64,000 nt of DNA from Ascaphus truei (GCA_036426205.1 WSYH01000855.1:1-64000); one strand, 5' to 3'; shown: positions 1-15,200, numbered from the stretch's first letter. The notes: generated by a model from the sequence alone, not told the origin. Numbers and translations: made by a program.

Positions 1-60
1 TCTCTCTCTCTGTGTGTCTCTCTCTCTGTGTGTCTCTCTCTGTGTGTCTCTCTCACAAAC
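1..60. repeat. CT/GT-rich simple repeat in the last intron of galnt4
   Basis: The left edge is alternating TCTC and TGTG tracts. It lies downstream of galnt4 exon 9, in the intron before the missing terminal exon. Confidence 0.8.
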
Positions 61-93
61 ACACAATCCATTCTACGGTCTTTCTGTACTTAC

Positions 94-246
94 GTTTCTA
101 AATTCCCATATGATATTCTCAGGAATGGGGGTACCATCTTTTGGACAATGTCTCATCCCAATGTAAGTCTGCTTTTCAGGCACTTCTGCACATATTTCAG
201 TAATGGAGTTAAACCTAATTTCTCTGTTTGTCGTATACTCAAAGAA
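94..246 (-). CDS. galnt4: galnt4 exon 9 (lectin domain, last exon visible)
   Basis: It encodes [20 protein letters not shown] followed by [18 protein letters not shown] and ENIIWEF, a lectin-domain segment nearly identical to GALNT4. The acceptor GTGTTCCAG precedes 246 and the donor GTAAGT follows 94. The terminal exon with the last lectin repeat and the stop codon lies outside the window. Confidence 0.94.
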
Positions 247-364
247 CTGGAACACAAAGAAGCAGACAAATTAGTTACACCCTTGGCACAAAACTACACA
301 TACAGTACAGCAGACTCAATCCCACTTAACGTACAGTAGCAATAGATTTTAATATACACCTCCA

Positions 365-395
<31 letters not shown>

Positions 396-419
396 GATAA
401 TCTATATCTATATATACAT

Positions 420-456
<37 letters not shown>

Positions 457-1632
457 TAAATTCATACACACACACCCATCCATCACTACATCCACTCCTA
501 GAGTGTCGTAGTCCGTAGTCATAAAAAGATTAGCAGCCACCAAAAGTTTAAACATGGAATCTGACGTCAGATAGGAACTACTTGGCCCACCCTGTCTGAC
601 AATGTTTGTGTTAGAAAAACTAACTTATTTAGTGCTTCATCTCCAAGTATTGGTATGCCTTACGCCTTGGCCATGTTTAGCGCTTGCTGGCGGAAGCGTG
701 CTGACGCGCGCTCCCGCTAAGCACTGAGCCCCTACAGCCGCAATTAGAGCAGCTTTAGTAGGGGCTCACCTGTGTGTGCAGGTCTTAGGGGAATTTAAAA
801 TTCCCCCGCTTGCCGGCGCGACAGGCCGGTCACGTGAGCGGTTCGCCCAATGAGGGCGAACCAGCTCCGTGACGTCACTGGCCCGCCCCCGGCCAGTGAT
901 GCGCCCGCCCCCTGACGGCCCACTGACAGCGCATGCGGTAAGCAACCGCAAGGCCAGGGAATGCACCCGCTTTCCCTGCGCCTCAGCAAGCCAGCAGGGA
1001 GCATGGCCGAGGCCTTAGATGTCTCATGATCCATAGAACTAGCAACTCCCTTAAACGTGATGGCAGCCCACATTACTGCTTGAGAACATTCTTGCACATG
1101 CTCAGAGCAAGACACGTAACAGGTTCAAAAATATCCTTTTTAAAGTTTGAAGTGCACAAAGACACGCAAATAGTTTACCTGATTACCACCTTGGCCATGA
1201 CATCCAAACAGGGAGATGTGAGCTCCAGTAGGGGTACGATCTGGAGCATTATAATCCAGACACTCGGATGAGATTCCAGTGCTGCGGATCTAAAGGAGAA
1301 ATGGACACTTATTGTATTTGGCTTTTGTACTATCTATGAAATCACCGATTAAAAGCACATAATTAGTTCAGAACATATATATAAAGTTACGAGAAATTAA
1401 GTGTCTGCCCAAAGATCACACGTACGTGTTAAAGACGTACTGTTACACTCAAAAAAGGAAGTAAAAGCTATACAGAAAATACAAAAAAAAGTACAAAACA
1501 GGGGTGTCATTCAATGTATATATATATATTTATTTATTTTTTTCTTCTTAAAGATTGTTGTCTCAGTCTGAAAAACAGGCAATCGAGACAACTATCTTTA
1601 AGAAGAAATCTATATATATATTATCATATATA

Positions 1633-1674
<42 letters not shown>

Positions 1675-3241
1675 AGTGTTCGACAAACCTATACATTTGC
1701 ACGCCCCGGGCGAGTGGATTTAACATTGTGGCGAGCTCCTATTGGCCCAAGCAGCACACGTGTGGTACTAGGTGGCGAGTAGATTTTTTGGTGATTTGTC
1801 GACCACTGAATATATCTAGCTATCTCTCAAATGAATGGCATTGTCGCCATTTTCAATTTTAATTTATTATACATAGATCGTGTGGCCGTTTTTCTTTTGT
1901 CTGCCCTATAGGATGATACCGTATGGATCAGCCTTTTCAATAAAGATTTAACTATACATGTATTGTATTATTCTTTTTTGGGTTGTGCCTTTCTTATTTC
2001 CTGTTTTTGTCAAGATCTTACAGAGGGCACAGTGAAAAATAAAAGGAATACGGTTAAGATTTGCTAGCACCTCACTGTTTAGTGGAAAAGAAAAACCTTG
2101 TTTGGTGAGAGTCAGTCAATGTTTTACTAGTCATGGATTTCTTACACCAGTCGCTGCTTTGATGGTGTAACAGTGTCGGACATTAAAATAAGCACGGCTT
2201 AGTGGTCAGTGGTCAGTGTTCAGGGGCCCAAGTTATTAAGAATTATTTTTACATAAATCATAGAAGCATACAAACGGAGAATGAGCGAGACTGCCTTAAG
2301 AACGAGTAAAACACGATATGTATACATTTTCTTCCGCAAGAGCTACTATGTGAAACCAATATTATATACAGTACTGTAGGGGGATAACACTTATTTTTAT
2401 ATTGGCTCCAAGACCTCTCCTTGGGAAAGCTCAGCCAGGGAATGTTTTTTTTTTAAATAACCATTAAACATAATTGCTCGATTGGTTATTTGGTTATTCC
2501 CAGATTCCGGTCTGGCTGGGAGTTGAATGAGAAGAGGCATCGGAAACCCTGGTCTATAAAACCGGCCATGGGAACCGGTGAAGCAGAAATCGCATCACGG
2601 ACCATATTTGTACCCGATGGAATACAGTAATATTTAAATAACAATTCCCGAACAACAGGGCATTATTGGCCAGTAATGCCTTGTTCTGAGGGGATTATTA
2701 CTATTATAGGCTAAATGTAGACTTTTTTTTTCATAAATAGACACTTTTGTATAGTTAAATAGATTTTTTAATTAAAATGGTAAATACATGAATCCACCTC
2801 TATATACGCTTACACTGCAGCTATCTATATCCACACACTGCCGCCCCCTCTGTGTACACACACACACACACACACACACCCCACCTCTACACAACACAGC
2901 ACAGCACCTCTACACAACACAGCACCTCTACACACACACTCACACCACAGCAGCCCCCTCCCCCACACACACACACAGCACCTCTACACACACACAACAC
3001 AACAGCCCTCCTACACACACACACACAAAACACAACAGCCCTCCTACACACACACACACACACAACAGCTCTTCATACACACACACAACACAGCAGCTCT
3101 ACACACACACACAGCTCCACACCCACACACACACACGCTACACACACAAACAGCTCCACACACACACACACACTCTGCTGCTACACACCTACAACACAAC
3201 ACACACACACTGCTGCTGCTATACCCATAAACACTGCTACT

Positions 3242-3276
<35 letters not shown>

Positions 3277-6200
3277 CGCTGCTTTACCCATAAACACTGC
3301 TACTGACACACACACACACACACACACACACAGTCAAAAATGCAGCCACTTACTAAACTTTGCAGACTATCGCCCCCCCCCTCTCCCAATTCAACTGAAT
3401 CTGCTCAGAAAATTTTCAGTCAGCTCAGGAGGGGGAGGAGTCAAACCGTGGCTGATTTTTCCTGACCAATCCCCTGCCCTGTCTCAGAGCTGTTACTTCA
3501 TTCTGACCAATCCCCTGCCCTGTCTCAGCTGTTGTGAAAGCTGATTGGCTGTAAATAAACAGATTGAAAATTACACTTTGCAAGCTGCTAAAATTCCGGG
3601 CATTACTGACTGGTTAAAATTCCGGGCATTATCCAATCAGAGAGCAGGGTTTTCAAAAATGCCCTGAATTTTACTGCTTTAGCCTATAATATAGAATATC
3701 ACACTACCCAAAAATACTTACTGCCCCGTGCCAGCCAGGACGATCTTCGGGCACATGTAAATCTGGGAATATATTTTTCAAGTACCAGTCAAAGCTCTTG
3801 CATTGCAGTCTCTCTCTAACTGTTTTTCGTTCTGAAATATCGCCATACATTTCCTGAAATAAAATATCATAAGATGCTCAGATCTATGCATAACACCTCA
3901 ATGTGGGGGTAAGAAGAAAAAACAAAGTGTACAGTGATGGTACAGTAGGTAATATATTAAACAAGTGGTAAGATAAGGGATGGTTTAGGGGTATGGATAC
4001 TATTCTTTGTGAGATGACCAAATTAAAGATCCATTGTCAGGTTTTAGTATCCCTATGCAAACCTCCCAGGGCTTCAGTACAAATATTACACTATAGGTTG
4101 TTTGTACCATACAATTCTATATGCTCGTAAATGTAAGGTTTCAACAACTTCCTTTCAAATGCGTTAGTTTACACATTACCTATCGTGCCTGGCTAATGAA
4201 CTACTTTGTATGTCCTCTTCAATTAAAAAAAAATAATCAACCTTGATTGTATAGAAGTGATTTTAAGATGTCATTTACTGTACTGCTAGGGGTAGCAGTC
4301 TAACAAACTATTATGGTCACTGTAGCCGCTACCTGACAAAGTGACGGTAGCCCAGAAGTACTACAGTCAAAATTAGGAAGCATATAACTTCTCATCTGAG
4401 TTGCAGAATGCCTTTTATAAACAGAACCTTGAAAATGTGCCCCTCCCCTCCTCCAAAATATACACCAACATCAAAACAGATTTTTTTTTATTATTTGGAA
4501 TTTATTAGTGCCTCGTGGAGGATTCATTGCGAACTAACTGTTTACATTTTTCAAAGTATTCACGTACTGTTACAAATATACTGTAAGCCCATATTTGCTA
4601 AGGAGGTGCTATTATGGCCCACTCAAGTGTATTCAGGCAAAGCACCGCTTAATAAACATAAACCATAGTATATTGTCAGAAATGTATGCATCTGTATACC
4701 TTTCTTGCAGGAGGGTTTCTGTTGTAAAAATGTTCTTTATAGCCATCCATCCACACCTCCGCTGCCCTGGCCGTGTTCTGCAGAAAATTTGGCCTAGCAT
4801 AAGGTGCCTTCTTAGGAAACACATGCCCAACGTGAGAACAAGGGACAATCTCCAGGGTCCCCCCGCACTGCCAGACCTATTGCAAGACGAGAATGTGCAT
4901 ACTGTAGTTCTGTAAAACACATCTCATTATCCATACTGTACATGTCAATAACTTAGTTTAAGAGATTGTTATGATATGGTTACCAAACCCTTAAATACCA
5001 TACAGTTCGGTTTCCCAGCTCCATATACTAAAGCATCAGTTTTAGCGGTGATTAAACTTGCCGGTTTTCCATGCATTGAATTTTACTCCTACTGTGTCCA
5101 CGTCACCCAATGTGCCACTTCAATTGAAAGCTTTAACATTTACTATGGAGCAGTGGACCCCGTGTATCGAGTTGCGGCCGCGAGGAGAGAGACGGGGATC
5201 CAGCCACACTCCCTGCACGTAGCTCCCTGTACTCAGGCTTGCGGATGGCACATTGTAATCACGCTATAAGATCCTAGAGCATGCAAGTGCATTTCTTGTG
5301 ATCTTTTGTTGTTTTAAATAAATTGTGTTTCGGTACCGCACCATGTATTTTATTGTTACATTTTACGATACTGCGACTGGGAATGTGTGGAGGAGATAGA
5401 GACACAGAGGAGCCTGTGGTCATCGGTTATCCAGACTTATGCCCTGCAGTACAAGATAAAGATACCTTTCAGTGTCCTTTACCACTTATTGAATATAAGT
5501 AGTTAGTGGCAGAGTGTATGAGCTCCCTTGCAGAGGATACTGCGCAATGGTCTTTTTTGTTTGTTTTCTGTTTCCGCAGAACTTATCTGTAATTAAGGAA
5601 TCACAGCAAGTCTCCCATGGCAAACGGACACACATTATCATCCTAATCCAAGGACTGTTTTGCATCATTTTCACTAGCCAGTGCGCCCAGGACTGTTTTA
5701 GGAATAACCAATGCATTTGCATATACAGGTGAACGCAACCAATTTGTTTATTATTATTATTACTGTTATCTTTTATTGGTATGACACCTATATATTCTGC
5801 AGCACAGTGATATGAATAGAATGTTCCCCGCAATGAAGAGTTATTGTGGATACATACCCTAAATGACAGCTCTAAGTTTTCTCCTCCCCAAACCTCCATC
5901 CCCATGTCATACGTTCCAAGGTGTTCAAAATATTTCTTGCTAACAGCAAACAACCCGCCAGCCATGGTGGGAGATCTGCAAGTAACAAAAAGAGAAGATT
6001 CGTTTGTTACAAAGTATTTTATCACGGGAAAAAAACAGCAGAGAAAAATATGGCTTCAAATATATGCATATGGTAACATTTCCACAATTCTTTCAAGTTC
6101 AATTAGAAACATAAAAACTGCTGGCACAAAAATCAAAGTGGACCCCTTTCCCCCTCTCCCCCCCCCCCCACACAAATCGGTTAGAAATGCTCGGGAGGCT

Positions 6201-9200
6201 ATTCCATGAATGCACCATCCTTTCTGTGAAGACGTGCTGGCTCCCATTTTTCCCTGACCATCCCATCCTTTTGTTTTCAAATAGGACCTCATGTTCTAGC
6301 TAGAATTTCTTTTTATTGCAAATGTGCTTCCCTCTTGTAACTTGTAGATTTCCATCATATCCTCTTCTCTCTTTCTGCCAAGCTGAACACGTTGAGGTCC
6401 TTTAGCCTTTCCCGATTAGCTTTTAGTTTTTAAATGCAGACCATGCCCAATGTTAGTAATGTTTCTTTGCACAACACTAATTTTGTATGTGGTACTGGAG
6501 ATATGAGGCCACATTTACTCATCGGTCTTCTCGCATAACACCTTCTGGCACTGGAAGTCAAGTTACAGCCCATGCAAGTTAATAGGCTGTACGGTGTCTT
6601 CCAGCCTATCTTCTTTTGGGAGAAGTTTGCTTGGTAAAGAAGGGCCATGCTGGCCATAAATTAACATAGTACTGCACTAGGTACGGTCTTGACAATTATA
6701 TAAAAAAAAAAATCTCATCAGTCTTGTTATTGGATTTTTATACAGTTTATACAAAGTAAGCTCAACAAAAGGAAAAACTGGAAAATAATAAAACAAAACA
6801 TTGCAGAATTCTACAAAAAAAGAACATATCTAAATTAAATAATCAATGATAAAAAAAATTGCTGTAAAAGTATATTGAAGTTGAATTTCAAGATTTCATT
6901 ATATCTTTATTCTCATCTTAATAGGTACCCTTCTCCACGACCGTCTGAGAACTGTCTCACACGACTCCAGGATGTATGAACCAACACATATCTTTTTGTG
7001 GAAATTAAATAGACTGTTTTTTTTTTTTAATAATTTCTCAGTTTTTGGTATTTGCTTTCATTTTGTCTTATGTCATTGGTTGTGTAAATGTTTCAAAGTT
7101 TCCAAAAGCGGGAGGCTCAATCTTATCCCACGGTACCATTATGTATTTCCTGGCTGCCAATAGTATTATTTCAGCATTATTCCAGCATACCTGAGATACC
7201 TGTTTCTCCATTAATTTCTTTCCATTTTTCTAAGTTGCTAAATAATAGCGCTAGTGGCTCCTAACTATGATTATCATGGTCATTTTTTGTGTATATAACA
7301 TGACTTGGTCCCAAAACTCAGAGACGTTAGGACAATCCCAGAGACCGTGCTTTAAATCAGCCTTATACAAAGAACATTCATTTTTGGATTTATCTATCCC
7401 TTTATAATTAAAGTCAAATAAATAGCAGCTCTCTCCACACCTCTGAGATTATCAGCTTTCCTTCAAGTAATATATCCACCCCTACAAATTCTGGAAATTC
7501 TCTATTCCATCCGGGAAAAGACTGTTTGCAATATATTATCATTCTTTTTTGTTTGTTTTTTAAATCTCTGATCCAATTCTATAATTCCAAAATGGAATAT
7601 TTAGTAAACCTATTTTTTGGCCAAATGGACAAAAAAGGGTCTTTTTCTTCAATATGCAATTTTTATCGTTAAGATTTTTGCAATAATGTATTGCTTGGAT
7701 GTATTTCAGTTTTAAGTCGTTTAAAGTGCTTCAGAATTTAATTCCATTTAATAGGGGAATTAATTACCTTAACGTTCCATGAAACTACTCTCATGAGGTA
7801 TTTGTTATTTGACTCATCAAATTGTAGAATCCAAGTCAATGCCCCACTTAGTCAGGATTATACCTTTTTTATGTTTTGTCACGCAATCTACCCTTCCGTT
7901 GATGCGCAGTTAAAAATAAAACACATCAAATTATTTGATTGTTATTTTGTTATTTAACAGTTTATAATTGATTACTTTCTTTTTTTCGCCCCATGAGTGA
8001 CACTTTAGCCTTAACATGTTTTGTCTACAAACTCACTCTTCTGCCCCATGGCTTATACAGTCAATATAGATCTTTTTGATTAACTCCTCATATCTGCGAC
8101 GTCCCGACCCCCTGGTTCTTTCCTTATATGAAAAAGATCTATTTCTAATAACTTATTTGTTTTGTATCAGTTTTATTTTGATGCCGTTATTCTAGGCAGA
8201 AGTTGCACGTTCTCGCTGCCAGCGACAGGACCGCGCCGGAGCTTAGCGTCTTGCGTCTGCACTCGCTGGCTTCATACCAAAAGTCCCAATGATTTTTTTT
8301 TTAAGTGACACAGATACCTCGCCCCCTGCTGCTTATATCTTTCCTTTCACAACACTTTTGATATGATACATCACTCAGGCTTCTTGCCCTAAAGCACATT
8401 CCAAATAAAAATGCTAAATCTCCAAATTATTATTATTATTTTTTTAAAATCAAATTTACCCCCTTTTTTGCTTAGGAATGTGAATGATTTTCACACTTTT
8501 ACGAGGTTCACAATTGTGCATTTACTCCTTTCAGATCTGCCCCTATATTTCACCTAGCTCGTAAGGAACGGATTGTACAATCTTTCAGAGAAATGGTCTC
8601 TATTCAGTGTGCTGTGAAGCATCATTCCCTTGCTTAGGAAAATGTCACACTCTGTTCAAATGCAAAAATAAAAATTAATATTCATGTGCCAATTCAAATA
8701 AATGGAGTTGAAATGTTCCTTAGCATGGGAAGACAGCTGCACAGCATATGGAAAAGGGGACAGTACGTTTTAGGGGTTTTTTTATGCTCTCCGCAGAGAT
8801 TACTTACTTTCTTTTTAATCTACAGCATGGAATGTAATTACGTTAATAATTGGTAGATTAAAAACACATGATGAAGAAACCTTAAAGGTTCATTATAACT
8901 CCACCTCCAAAAAAACTCTTGTATTGTCCCTAAAAAGGTATCGCAAAGCCCCAAATAAATCTAGATTAAGGAATTGTAAGGATTCTGCCAGATCAGATTG
9001 TGCCAGGTTTTGCTGCACTTCGGGTTTTCCAGGTTGCCTGCCTTTTTTCTCAGTTCGGCTATTTTGCTTACTGGCAACATGCTATACAAGGCTGCAGTTC
9101 CTAGTGGGAGTCGCGAGCAAGGTTCTACGTTTTTGCAGCTTCTGTTGGTCTTCGCTGTCACGCCTTTCACTTTTGCCGTTTGGATTCCTTTGTTGCTGAC

Positions 9201-12200
9201 CCCGGACAATGACCCCGACCTCGCTGCTTTCTGCCTGCCCTGACCTTTTGCCTGGACTCTGCACCACTGCCGCCAGCCCTGACATCTGCCTCTTATCAAC
9301 TGCGGATACTCTAACAGGACTCTGTCCCTGGGCTCTGGTCTGTTATTCTGCATCCCTACCTCAGCCCTGCGCGTCCGCTTCCTGATTCGAGACGAGCACC
9401 GGTCACAGGAATATACAGACTGGAGGCCATTTACTTTCACTGGGTTTAATGGTTTTGCTGTAGGGGTGCTTTTAATGCCTGTGTTTATCACAAAATATTA
9501 TTAAAAGAATGTACAGTATCTATAACACCACATTAAAGCAGAGGGGCCTTAAACACACTGCAATATTTCACAGGCTCTGTCAGCTGAGGGAGTCATTGAG
9601 CAGGTTTTTCATAAAAAAAAAAAAGGTCCATGTGTGGAATTGGTTAGTCATGTATAATTACACCAATTTAGTCACAATGTTCCAGTGCCCATCACTTACT
9701 GTAGCAACATTTACAGATGCCCTGTTTGGCCCGCTCCCGTGCATAAGATGGTGTGAAAGCTCTGCCCTTTCTCAAAAGTGGCCGCTTCAAAAATCAACAG
9801 CCACTTCTCAGCATGGCACATTGTGCAAGTCCTGCATCAGCGTGCCAACGGTGCAATAACCATTGGCTGCAACTACACACTAATGTACCAAATTCTCATC
9901 AAGCAATCCTTATAACACAGGTATTAGTCATCAAATTGAATGATCCCTTTGCAGACAAACCAGTGGAGTACCTTCTTTGGCTTAGCCATGGATGAATAAC
10001 AACTCCATCAGTGAAGATCTTAAGTACTGTACTGTACCATGGCTAATCTTTATACTTTTCAATTGTATGTTAATCTTGCCAGCATGGCAAGTTTAACTTG
10101 AAAAGCAGCTTGTAGGTGCAAGAGCAGATAGTCATTGTGAAGAAAAGAAAAAAAAAAACACATTCAACTTGCATGACTTAATTATAGTGGCTTTGAGAAA
10201 ACCAGAGTCCCCTTAAATAGAACGAGATGATGTAATGTGTATAAATGCGCTTGGGGACAATATTACATTCCAGAAACTAGTTGGGTTTCTCTGAATCTTA
10301 TTTTATCCTTACATTATATAAGTTATGGTGGGTAAAAAAGTGCTCAAAACCCTCCACCATACAGTGTACAGCAAAGTCTTAGGCCTGGGTCCCGCTGCGT
10401 CCGGCGGCGTGCCCCGGCTGGGTGCACGTCACTCACCAGACCAGAGTTCCTCCCGAGCTGGCCCCAGTCCCCCCTCGCTGCAAGGCTCGCTGCGCACTGT
10501 GACGCGTCAGCCAGCAGGGGATACACGAGGATCGTGATTCCAAGCGGCAAAGCCTCACGTGGTGCGGCAGGGAGCCAATGAGGAGGGGAGGAGTTGAGCA
10601 GTCTCGAGCTACGGGGGTTTGTGTGGTTCGAAATCTGCACTGTCCTCTGTGGCAACATTCCCCCCCTCCCCTCCCTCCGGTGCCCGTTTCAGGCAGCGCG
10701 TGCTGGGGAGGTTGCGGCCAGCTCCGGCTGCTGAGCTCATCTTCTTCCCAGGGAGCAGAGGCAGCAGCAGCATATTTGGGGGGGTGAGAGGGGGAAAGGC
10801 AGAGAAGCAACAAGGCAGAGGGGTGTGCCTGTGTGTAATGGCCCTGCCCCCCCCCCCCCCCCCGACACCCCGCCCACTCGACCCGTTTTGGTCACGACCC
10901 CCCCGCTCCAAAAAAAGTTTCCTGCAGACCGCAGAGCAGTGAGTTGCACGCGCCGAAGGCAAGCAAGACAGCCGTGCGGACGCGTGCAACGAGGCCTTAG
11001 CCTTAGACAGGTCTACAACCCTGTCTTTCACATGATCTCTTGGCATACAATGCTTCCACTGTAACCAAGGATTCTGGGTAATGACATGCAAATGAGCACT
11101 CATGTGTCACCTTTTACATCTTGTCCATTTTAACATAGACCCTGTAAGCTTATGCCTGCCACATTACACAGCTCATCAGCACAGCCTAGGGTTAAAGAAG
11201 CCTGTAAACCTACCCACAGACAGTTGTTTCGACCTTTGTAGTTGATACCTATTGAAACTTCACCTTGCAAAGTCAGAAGAACCAGCCTCTGAAGAGAGCC
11301 AAATGATCGAATTTTTCTATGAAAAAAAATCTAACAAATACATAAAATATCATAAATATGTATAGAAAATACTAGAGGCCCTTCTTATGGATTGGGTTGT
11401 TCCTTACCCACACTTCCAGAATAAATACTCATTCAAAACAGTACGGCAAAAATTATACCCGAATAGGTTATATAGTTTTCATGTATTTATTCGCTCTCAC
11501 AAGACTTAAGAAGATGCTATATTCTATTTTATTCAATTGAATTCAATGTAATTTGCCCATTTTCACTTTTACCGCAACACAAAAAAAAGTTAAAAATATA
11601 ACATTTTACACGGGCTGCAGGGGCAGCAGCTTACAACACTGGGGAGGAAATACTCACGATAAAGCTTCAAGTAGATGAATATAGAATATGTTGCACGTCA
11701 GTCACGGAGATCCATATTTATGAAGCAGCCATCTGCCATCAAGTCACTGAAAGCTGCAATGGGTCTTCGAGCACCAAAAGGTCTCTTATGGCAGATGCTT
11801 AGTAAATGCAGGCCTATGGCCCAGATTCACTAAGGGGTGCTAAGCATGAAGCATGCCTCCTGTCCCATTAATGCGAGGCAAGTGCTAAAATGTAACACCC
11901 TTTAGTGTACTTGTGCCTAATGCTTTAAAAAACAAATATTTGTTCATTAATGCAAGAAGAACGTGGCTAACCCTTAATCCCTACCAACACACCCACTGGA
12001 GTTGTCATGACCTACAATTAAGAGTACTGTATGTTGTTAACCAACAACAAGTAGTAACAGGTAACAATCACATTCACAAAAATAATACAAATAAAAAAAA
12101 TGGAAGAGTAATGCAGTACTTTGGTGAGTAGTACAGAAGGGAACACCACACATAGGCCAGGATTCACTAAGCACCGATGTGGTGTGTTACAACCCGACCT

Positions 12201-15200
12201 GCCATTGATTTGAATGTCAATGGTGGATCGTGAGTGCAACACCCCCCTCATTGGCGCTTGGTGAATGTTCCCCATAGCTACTGGGCTCCTCATTTTGCCA
12301 CTACAGATGTGGCGTATAACAAGTTCCTCCATGCGACACTTGGAGCGGGTGGACCGTTGCCCAAGTCCGGCCGCGGTCACGCTTGCCCAGCACATAGGGA
12401 ATTTCCCAGAAGGATTAACGCAGCCGGGGTCCCTGAATGGGACGCCAGCTGTGTTAATACTACCAGGCCGCCACCAGAGAGATCAGAGAGAAGCAGAAAC
12501 AGCAGATCTGGCACTATTTTCTTTATTATTTTTAGTACATATGATTGAAGCAAGTGGGGTCCGGAACTGAATCGCATTAATTTCAGGTTCGCAGACAACC
12601 TGCTTCAGGCCTATGTACGAATTTTTTTTTTTAATTGTTCGACATCTGCTGTAACAGCTGGGACTGCTTCTCTCTGCGCAGCTCTTAGACTGGTGGCGGC
12701 CCGGTAAGATTACGTGTGTGGGCGTCCCATTCAGAAGCCGGAACATTACTGGAATTTTGGACGCAGCCATCGGGCTCTATTTATCAGCAGCTTCTTTGCA
12801 CCCAAAAGGAACTTAAAAACAGCACTGCATCTGTAGTCACAAAACACACAGTAATAACTCCACACTCACATTCATTGAGATCAAGTGAGATCTCCTACAC
12901 TGCGTTGCACGAACCTCAGACACTGAAAAAATGAATGCCTCGCAATGCTTGAACGCAACTTTAAAAGTGCAGTTTTGACCTTACATAACAGCAGAATGAA
13001 AGCAAGAAAGCCAGAATCTACATCTTACTGTTTGTAGAGGAAGAAAGGGGGTGGCCCAGTATTAAAGGGGTTGCACCCCATTTGGCCATCCCCTGACCTC
13101 ACCAGGGAGACAAGGGGTTAACTGGGCTGAGGTCCAGAAATGTGATTTAACCCTTGTTATGACATGAAAATGTATATTCCCCCTGTTCCCATGCTTTATT
13201 GTAACATCTGGTTTAATCAGTGTCTGCATCACACACACTAGGATCCATCCGGGAGTACAAGGGTTAATAGTTCTTTAGTGATTATAGCCCTTTGTGTAAT
13301 TTTCCTGCCTTTTCAGGCACCATTTTGCAGGGTCCCATAGGCCGCCATTGGAGCTCAATGCGTTTCAATGGCGAATCTTGCTGTTTGGGTCCTGTTTCCT
13401 GTGAATACCAGCAGATGGCGTCCGAGAGGAGGAACGGCAGTTTCCCATTGTAAGTCAATGGGCCCATTGACTTCAATGGAGATTCCTCGAAGGAGCTTTC
13501 CAGGAACGAGTTGGCTGCCGTCCAAACCGCAAAACCGCAAAGCGGATACTTTTTCAATAAGAGAGCTTTGATCACTTAACAGTCAAGTTCAACGACAAGT
13601 GGCGTGGGAATAAACAGTTCTAGAGCACATAGAAATAAAATTATTTTTGCCCCTAGTTCCTAGGCCTCCACCCACTCGACCACAACCGGGTCCCCGAATA
13701 CTGGACCCCCGATAAGGGTCAAACCGAGAAGAGCGGGTCGCGCCATAGGTTACAATGGCGGCGGCAGAAACAGCTCAAGAAAACGGCTAAGTGTAAAAAG
13801 CTGAAATTTAGGAATCCATAGCTCCGGTTCCGGAGGGTCCAGAGGATCAGGGTTTGGGGTACCTGTAGTCACTGCTCCGACATCGCTGCAGAACCATCCT
13901 TGACCCTCTTGGACCAACCCGACGGAGTATGGACCCCCTTGAAAGTTTGGGACTTTTCCCATAGACTCCAATGGCGGCCAATCTCCATTGACCGGCTATG
14001 GCGGAAAACCCCCATTGACTTCAACGGCGGCCAATCTCCATTGACCGGCTATGGCGGAAAACCCCCATTGACTTCAACGGCGGCGTAGCCCCGTTGAAAG
14101 TCTATGGCGGCGGATTCCCATAGCCGCCAGCTGCGGCGGTTTGCCATTGAAAGTCTATGGCGGGGGAGCCCGTTGTTTTCAATGGGGATTTTGTGAAAAA
14201 ACGGGATTTAATTTACAGCGGAGTTTATTGTATTAAAATAGGAAACGGTTTAAGGTGTATTTGTGTAACTCCGGTTCCGAAGGTCGTAGCAAGTCGCAAA
14301 TTGGACCATAGGGTGTCCCAGTTCCGGCATTGAGAACTGGGAAGTTTGGACCCGCGGGACCCAACGGAACCGGATATTTTAAGATGTTTGTGTTTTATCT
14401 TTAATACTGTGTCCCAAAGCAGGGATAAAACCCCAGAGGAAATTCCTTTGCATACCAGGGTAGCATATGGCCAGAGAGGCGACCCAATGTCTAGGACTTA
14501 AGTATTGTTCAAAGGATTTTGTCACCCTCACTGTTTACCTGAGGGCGGAGACGGCTCAAACCAGAGCAGTCTATAAGTGTCCCATTTCACACCTCACAAC
14601 AAAGAATATCCTGCCAGGAATTCCGTTTGGTAGACTAGCTGGCATTCCTGATGCAAATGTGGGGCTACAGAAATGAGACCCCCAGAGCCCAACTGAGCAT
14701 GTGCCAACTAGCTGGGGGCGTGTATCCAAATGTGTTCCCATGTTAGTGAGTGGCTACAGGTAATTGAAAACCAATCACCTGTACTTAATGTTAAGGATAG
14801 GGTTACAAAAGGTTTATAAACTGTTGTCCACCCTTTATCCTTTGTCTTCTGATATCATCTGAATTGTTACCTGATTGCTGGAGAAATGCTACATGATACT
14901 TCTCATTCCCCATCCCCAAAGTAAGTGTACTTCTTGTCTGTTACTGTATTATTTCGTATGTTCACCTATCCAAAGGAATAAATATACTTTATTATATCTA
15001 AGCCTCGTTCAGTTCAAACCCAGTTATTTGGTGTAAATTACAACCTGTCATAAGCTATCGTCACACTGTTTTTCGAAACAAAGAAAACATGTGTTTATTA
15101 TTCAAAATGTGAGGGAAAATGACATCATTTGTTTTGCTGTTGCTTTACTAAATGATAGATTTACTGTGCAATTGAACTAGCTTGCAAGACGTTTTTAATA

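Noticed and set aside
1..93. Terminal galnt4 exon
   Set aside because: The bases after the exon 9 donor are simple repeat and give no lectin-like coding sequence; the exon must be outside the window.
2788..3544. T/H-rich frames of 151 and 230 codons and their antisense
   Set aside because: Direct translation of (AC)n microsatellite.
4633..4920. 95-codon minus-strand frame over exon 6
   Set aside because: It is out of frame with galnt4; the correct frame is set by the splice junctions and matches the family.
5486..6025. 179-codon frame as a whole gene
   Set aside because: Only 5,858-5,975 is galnt4 exon 5; the rest reads through the donor and acceptor into introns.
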